Part shown: positions 60,501 through 64,000 of the stretch, piece after piece
Numbering within the stretch: the first letter of the stretch is position 1
Layout of the letters: every line of letters starts with the position of its first letter
Assembly (NCBI GenBank): GCA_008973525.1
Contig: WACJ01000105.1
Coordinates: 62,001 to 126,000, forward strand
Direction of reading: 5' to 3'
Length of the DNA: 64,000 nucleotides
DNA from: Stenopsyche tienmushanensis
Lineage: Eukaryota > Arthropoda > Insecta > Trichoptera > Stenopsychidae
The notes under the pieces: model-generated
The model's database searches: none
Told to the model about the DNA's origin: nothing
The model's input: only the letters and a program-made list of their open reading frames with translations
Made by a program: the position numbers and the translations under genes

Positions 60501-63500
60501 GTAAGATGTTTTAAATATGTGAAAAATTCCGGTTCAATAGTTTGCGGCAATGTTTGCGTAAGATATTCAATATCTAAAAATATTCATTTCAAAACAACGG
60601 AAAGATAATATTTTGAATACAAATATGTGAAAATCGTGACGAAGATAACTTACCGCTATCAGAATAATGAAAATTTTCAAGAAACTTCAGACACTCTTCC
60701 AATCCAGCAAATATCGTAAACTCTCCTTGAAACGGGTTAGTTCTAAAGAACAGATCAAAGACGGCCGTATCATCCATTTTACCAGATTTCCAATATGCAT
60801 ATGCCATCGTTATTTGGTACAAGTCTAGAAATAAAAATGACAAATCTGAACACAATTAAATAAAATGGAATATATGTAGTTTTCATTCCTAGAAAACGAA
60901 GTCATTCATTCAAAGAATTTAAGCTTTTAAGACGGCAAATAGATCGCGTACTGAGAAAAATTCCATTTTCTAAAATGGAGCGATTCATTTCAAGTATTTA
61001 CATATATTATTTGAACAGTATAAACTCGATCTCCATTGTAAATATTCATTTATGTTATCAGGTTCCGCTTTATCAAGTTTTCTCAACTTAATTCTGATAG
61101 CGACACACCGCAGATATTTCATCCTTTATTGCAAACACATCTGCTTGACCATCTCGGCGTATCCATATTGTACAAATAATATCCATATTGAAATAAAATT
61201 TTACCAAAACGAACACCCAAAATATGACTAATAGTTATTTGCATCAACAAGACTATTGTGTGATAACAAAGCTTGATAACAATACAATATCTTTTATAAA
61301 TCTAGGCTTTTTTAATCATGAAGTTCAGATGTAATCATTGAAGACGCATCCAAGTGCGACGCCTAGATTCCATCTGGGGTGATGAAAATCTTCGTGTTAT
61401 TCAGAAAAGATGTCTACGCCCAAAAAGATGGTACTGTGAATGCTGAGTGATTGCAAACAATGTTGAGTGACCTTTTATAATCACAATTGAATCATATTGA
61501 TGCGTCTGATGGCTATTTTCAGCAAGACGGCGCTACATATCACACAACTCGAGAAAACATTTCAATTAAAAACATCTAAGTGTCACATTTTGATGATCTT
61601 TTACTTCTATGACTGGACAGAATCAAATCGGAACATTACAATGACTCAATAAAAATTTCAGTAAGTCAAAGGTCATCGCGTGAAGAACACGGCAAAAAAT
61701 TATATCCGTTACGATTATAATCAAATTCTCAGTTTCACTAGAATGGTGATAATTTTTTGTTAATGCCTAGACCCTCACCAAGTCGCACGGCAATCGATTA
61801 TTGTTTTACCGAGTTTTAAATTAAACTTTCATAAGTAAGCCAAACTTCAATGGTATGACGCAAAACAATTTACAAAGCAAAAAAGATTAGCATTCAATCT
61901 TTTTTTTACTTTTGCGTTTAAAATTATTCAGTATGTATTGTTCGTTCGTAAAATAAAACAAGTACTTTTTTCAACAAAGCGGATGAATAAAATTATGCAA
62001 TAATTGTAAAAAGATTATATTTCTTTCATTCCGATAATATGTAAACCAAACTGTGTAATAATGCACATCAATCGTCTTACTCCTAGATTAATCTAAAATT
62101 ATTTGATTGAAATATTTGAAAAAGCATTTTAACAGATCGTTAAATTCATTTAATTTTTTATTTTTTTCAATGCCATGGTTTAAATCTAATATATAAAAAT
62201 TAGTCTTTGTTCGTATGTAATGCACTGCCATACCGTTCGTCAGATCGCAATAAAACTTCGACCACTTATTGCTAAGGATTGAGCAAGTAACATAGGCATA
62301 GTCTAATATATAAAAATCAATGTTTGTTTGTCCGTATTTAATGCGCTTCCATAACGGTCATCCGATTGCGATAAAACTTTGCTAACTTATTATTTGCACT
62401 TTCTCAAATAATATAAGTATAATACAATTAACTTACAGTAGATCTTATATATAAAAATCGATGTTTGTATATATTTATAATAAAACCATTAAAATAAATA
62501 TCATTTATACTTTTCAAATGAATACATTCCTAATTAAACAAAATCCTTCAAATATCAAACGATATTTTTAGAATTGTTACTTTCAAATAAAGCTATTTTC
62601 AAATAAAATATTATTATTCGAAATATACTACTGGAGACATGCTGAGAATCCCATGGACTATCAGACGCTCTAACTCATCTATCCTGGACGAGTAAAAAAT
62701 ATAAACAAGACTGTCAATGACACATTTAAGACGTGTAAATCAAATATGATGATAAATTTCATGGATTGTTCTAGAATGTCCATAAAGTGGTTTAAGAAAA
62801 TTTTCTTCCGCTTATTAGACATATTTATGTACATTAAATGTCTACGTTTACCAAGTAAATAAGATTTTATATTTTGTATAATCACTCAAATGATCGAACA
62901 ATATAAGGCGAGACTTATTTTATTATAATTTATGTATATAAAAATAAAAACATAATAAAATAGATTTAAAAAAAAACATTTTCTTGTAGAAAGTCACTGG
63001 TTTTTTTTTTGTTTAGAAAGTCTAAATACAAATCTCTACATGTAATTTTTACAGAGAGGGGAATAAATCGTAAAAGATCAATTAAATAATGTAAGAGTTA
63101 ATATATCTTCAAATGATAAATATGTTTATATGAAGTAATGAATTTAATTGTAAATCGATTCAAATAAATGTATTTATTGATGGCGATTTTACATTCATTC
63201 ATATTTACAAAATCATTTAATATATTTATATGGTTTAATGTATGATTAATTAATCGAATTTCAATTCAGACGTATTAAAATCACATTATTGGAAATTGCA
63301 CTATTAAATAATAGTTTTTAAAATAACACTGAACGAAGATTGACATTATAATTTAAGAAATTTAAAAAAAAAGATCCTGCGTGATCTAATATTTACAAAA
63401 ATAACTATTGCTATATAGTATTATTATTTATTTGCAATTTGCAAGTCAAAATATATATTAAAATTATATAGCAATTAGTCAAAATATTTATTTAATAAAT

Positions 63501-63985
63501 ATAACTTAGTATAACAAAAAATATTCTGAAAAATCACGACTCAAAGGTAATATACATAAGAATGACTTCATTAGCATATTGATATATTTTCAACAAAATT
63601 GACGTTTATTTTCTAATTTTAATAACAAAAAAATGATTCCATTGAACCGCTTTAAATCACATTTCTTAATAATAAAAGTTACATTTTAAAACTATCTAAT
63701 TAATGCAGAATATTTTAAGAAGGTCGTATAGATGACTTTTAATGACGATGCTAGCATAAAAAAGCATCAAATGGCATCAAACACAGTCTGAATTTGTAAA
63801 ATAAAGGCACACGAACCGATCTGAAATCAATTAAAATTGAATCTGAACTAAATCAGACCGAACCATAACGTCAAACTGACACGAAAGAAATAATGCCGCG
63901 GGTCAAGTTTAAATTTCCCTCTGATCGTCGGAGGCGCGAACTGACCTGTTAGCAGCGGCTGAACGATCCCATTTTGCCTCGCCAT
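51475..63985 (-). CDS. NAPRT: Nicotinate phosphoribosyltransferase gene, 11 exons
   Basis: The enzyme converts nicotinate and PRPP, with ATP, to nicotinate mononucleotide, the first step of the Preiss-Handler NAD pathway in the cytosol. Eleven exons join with compatible phases (1,1,2,2,1,2,1,0,0,0) to 539 codons including the stop, close to the length I recall for the human enzyme. Landmarks in order: DLYQ (residues 14-17), RRAQGPDGG (166-174), [12 protein letters not shown] (184-195), GTHAHAY (204-210) with H208 aligning to the family's catalytic, transiently phosphorylated histidine, and [10 protein letters not shown] (310-319) of the phosphate-binding barrel. The start ATG at 63983-63985 directly precedes [12 protein letters not shown], matching the usual N-terminal PLLTDLYQ. 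Exon 8 holds one extra base (GGG at 52080-52082) that as written ends the protein after about 414 residues. Introns 1, 5 and 6 contain transposon fragments. The promoter lies beyond the window edge. Confidence 0.95.
51627..51755 (-). CDS. NAPRT: NAPRT exon 10
   Basis: 129 nt, phase 0, starting [20 protein letters not shown] and ending LNPTPYK before a GTATGA donor. It matches the family's late segment of the type RxxLxxLxPxHxR that precedes the C-terminus. Confidence 0.92.
51831..51992 (-). CDS. NAPRT: NAPRT exon 9
   Basis: 162 nt (54 codons, phase 0 at both ends) between TTTGTAG and GTACAA. It encodes [17 protein letters not shown] and continues to RVERLFK, the C-terminal region typical of animal NAPRT. 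Its intact frame is the main evidence that the exon 8 break is a single-base event. Confidence 0.93.
52067..52186 (-). CDS. NAPRT: NAPRT exon 8 with +1 frameshift
   Basis: 120 nt from a TTATAG acceptor to a GTAATT donor. It encodes [36 protein letters not shown], then the frame breaks. With the GGG at 52080-52082 (plus strand) the reading runs MPWS and stops at TAA. With one base fewer it reads MPGHKE and the phase fits exon 9 exactly. No alternative donor in the exon restores the phase. A homopolymer-type sequencing error is the simplest explanation; a real inactivating allele cannot be excluded. Confidence 0.9.
52260..52525 (-). CDS. NAPRT: NAPRT exon 7
   Basis: 266 nt after a TTCTCAG acceptor, encoding [20 protein letters not shown] and the phosphate-binding motif [10 protein letters not shown], then VASNDINEE and DCFGIGTHL, ending at a GTGAGT donor. 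Intron 6 upstream is about 3.1 kb and contains a TA-flanked mariner remnant. Confidence 0.95.
53235..53932 (+). mobile_element. TA-flanked mariner remnant in NAPRT intron 6
   Basis: The ends match as inverted repeats (CGAGGGTCATCTAAAAAATA at 53237; the right end reads CAAAGGTCATCCAGAAAGTA on the other strand), and both sides are flanked by TA. At about 694 bp it is half the length of a mariner. A plus-strand relic reads [20 protein letters not shown], the N-terminal helix-turn-helix region of mariner transposases. No intact catalytic domain remains. Confidence 0.75.
55441..55581 (-). CDS. NAPRT: Possible 47-codon extension of NAPRT exon 6
   Basis: This is the segment between the two candidate donors of exon 6. 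It is open throughout, exactly 47 codons long, richer in G and C than the adjacent introns, and ends in CTGAG/GTAAAG. It encodes a polar stretch with four cysteines (C, then 12 residues on CC, then C one residue later), reading [10 protein letters not shown] and RCCQCGTKN. It would insert after R288, within the barrel domain. The short form matches the usual family sequence, so this is best read as an alternative isoform, or as an intron that happens to be open. Confidence 0.5.
55582..55894 (-). CDS. NAPRT: NAPRT exon 6 (short form; alternative end at 55441)
   Basis: 313 nt from a TTTCAG acceptor. It carries [12 protein letters not shown] and [12 protein letters not shown], including the catalytic histidine (H208), and ends LVDTYDVK plus AG at a GTATCC donor. 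That end joins exon 7 to give the conserved DTYDVKRSGL junction. Reading on from this donor stays open for exactly 141 nt to a stronger consensus donor (CTGAG/GTAAAG) at 55441/55440 in the same phase, so a 454-nt version is also possible. A mariner remnant begins about 60 bp upstream of the acceptor. Confidence 0.93.
55955..56744 (+). mobile_element. Degraded mariner in NAPRT intron 5
   Basis: Plus-strand frames read [36 protein letters not shown] and [15 protein letters not shown], the two DNA-binding domains and linker of a mariner transposase, followed by a broken C-terminal part ([13 protein letters not shown]). The right end, ACTGGACAATCT at 56733-56744, is that of the mariner at 38.5-39.9 kb, so this is a second copy with its 5' end lost. 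Internal stops and deletions make it inactive. Confidence 0.75.
57686..57930 (+). repeat. Helitron-like tandem repeat, about 2 units
   Basis: Two diverged units of about 120 bp, each with AATATWTAAAAATSAAT, then TTTGTTYGT and a CRTTCATCAGATTGCGATAAA-type core, ending AACATAGGCATAGT. The start resembles the 5' ends of insect Helitrons and Helentrons (TATATAAAAATNAATGTTTGT). It lies in NAPRT intron 5. Confidence 0.5.
57931..58220. other. GC-richer segment next to Helitron-like repeats
   Basis: A patch of higher GC than its surroundings directly after the tandem repeats, containing ATATAGACACACAAACAG and CTTTTCGTGAC. Similar words occur at 38330-38410 (ATATAAACACACACATAG, CTTTTCGTGAG), which suggests shared Helitron-type internal sequence. 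Open frames occur on both strands and look like chance. Confidence 0.35.
58432..58496 (+). repeat. Short hairpin-bearing repeat, copy 2
   Basis: CATTCGTCATATCAGC, then a near-palindromic core around GAAAAGCGGACCGATTGG, ending GGCCACTCCGT. It is an inverted copy of 15287-15346. It lies in NAPRT intron 5 and its family is unknown. Confidence 0.55.
60084..60211 (-). CDS. NAPRT: NAPRT exon 5
   Basis: 128 nt after a TTCTAG acceptor. It encodes [14 protein letters not shown] and the highly conserved [12 protein letters not shown] motif that lines the nucleotide and substrate site, and ends at a GTATGT donor. The following intron 5 is about 4.2 kb and contains Helitron-like repeats and a mariner fragment. 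Confidence 0.95.
60281..60364 (-). CDS. NAPRT: NAPRT exon 4
   Basis: 84 nt encoding [20 protein letters not shown] and LTLVNYA, phase 2 at both ends, flanked by TTATAG and GTAAAA. It matches the conserved stretch ending in the LVNYAS-type motif, completed by exon 5. Confidence 0.93.
60447..60573 (-). CDS. NAPRT: NAPRT exon 3
   Basis: 127 nt, beginning [18 protein letters not shown] and ending EEGSVVFP plus two bases, bounded by a TTTTTAG acceptor and a GTACGT donor. The upstream intron is 80 bp. The pattern matches the family segment ahead of the substrate pocket. Confidence 0.93.
60654..60824 (-). CDS. NAPRT: NAPRT exon 2
   Basis: 171 nt between a TTCTAG acceptor and a GTAAGT donor. It encodes [16 protein letters not shown] and onward to FHYSDS, the N-terminal family block, including the conserved Tyr of DLYQ (residue 16). 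It follows the 3.1-kb intron 1, which holds Helitron-like repeats and a degraded DDE-transposase remnant. Confidence 0.95.
61320..61700 (+). pseudogene. Degraded DDE transposase fragment in NAPRT intron 1
   Basis: A plus-strand reading [19 protein letters not shown] resembles the FQQDGAxxHT motif around the second catalytic Asp of IS630/Tc1/mariner-type transposases found in insects. Stops surround it and no termini could be matched, so it is a fragment. Confidence 0.5.
62185..62476 (+). repeat. Helitron-like tandem repeat, about 2.5 units
   Basis: Units start CTAATATATAAAAAT at 62185 and 62303 (period 118 bp), with a partial third start near 62448. Each contains TTTGTTYGT and a CATACCGTTCGTCAGATCGC-type core. 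It is the same family as 57686-57930 and lies in NAPRT intron 1. Confidence 0.5.
62480..63945. other. NAPRT intron 1, distal part
   Basis: AT-rich intron sequence with poly-A and poly-T runs. I saw no recognisable element or coding exon. Confidence 0.5.
63946..63985 (-). CDS. NAPRT: NAPRT exon 1 (start codon)
   Basis: The ATG at 63985-63983 opens a 40-nt coding segment ([13 protein letters not shown] plus one base) ending at a GTCAGT donor. The split codon completes as Asp with exon 2, giving the family motif PLLT-DLYQ. Only 15 bases of 5' leader remain in the window, so the transcription start is not visible. Confidence 0.9.
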
Positions 63986-64000
63986 CTTCTTGCGGAGTCT

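Overview
This is arthropod-like, most probably insect, nuclear DNA. It is AT-rich, with spliced genes, GT-AG introns, TA- and TTAA-flanked DNA transposons, non-LTR retrotransposon tails and Helitron-like repeats. It has no operons, Shine-Dalgarno sites or dense coding, so no bacterial system is expected and none was found. The species cannot be named from the sequence.

The only gene I can assemble with confidence is nicotinate phosphoribosyltransferase (NAPRT) on the minus strand, from the start codon at 63985 to the stop at 51475. It has eleven exons with matching splice phases. They add up to 539 codons including the stop, once one extra base in exon 8 is allowed for. Seven introns are only 69-82 bp; three are 3-4.2 kb and hold transposon debris. 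Two points deserve checking. Exon 6 has a second, in-frame donor that would add 47 residues including four cysteines. Exon 8 carries a +1 frameshift, either an assembly error or a real lesion. A possible polyadenylation signal lies about 210 bp past the stop.

From 1 to about 46.5 kb the window is a transposon graveyard. I recognise: several mariner lineages (1.1, 4.6, 19.6-20.5, 24.3/25.9, 38.5-39.9, 53.2-53.9, 56 kb); a hAT-derived repeat family (0.5-1.0, 12.4, 32.6-33.2, 34.8, 35.9, 38.6 kb); a piggyBac-like element (43.7-45.6 kb); a TTAA-flanked element with a Mutator-like/Kolobok-like transposase relic (5.6-6.5 kb); a pogo/Tigger-like MITE family with TA duplications (10.0-10.8, 36.0-36.9, 41.6 kb); a TTAA MITE family with long imperfect inverted repeats (1.5, 4.0, 15.4, 16.5-17.3, 29.1-30.1, 41.5-42.0, 49.5 kb); R1/LOA-like LINE tails (24.8-25.5, 44.4-45.2 kb); LTR fragments (13.0-13.3, 18.6-19.0 kb); and Helitron-like tandem repeats (57.7, 62.2 kb). 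Several are nested, which gives a relative insertion order: LINE into mariner, LINE into piggyBac, Tigger-like MITE into hAT, Tigger-like MITE into TTAA MITE, and hAT repeat within mariner.

Two non-repeat regions stand out. A CpG-dense block at 46.56-47.31 kb with TGACGTC, TGAGTCA and CCAAT motifs looks like a promoter or first exon of an unseen gene. A small GC-richer patch at 40.04-40.30 kb has splice-like signals on both strands. Stretches not listed are AT-rich, without a gene I could support.
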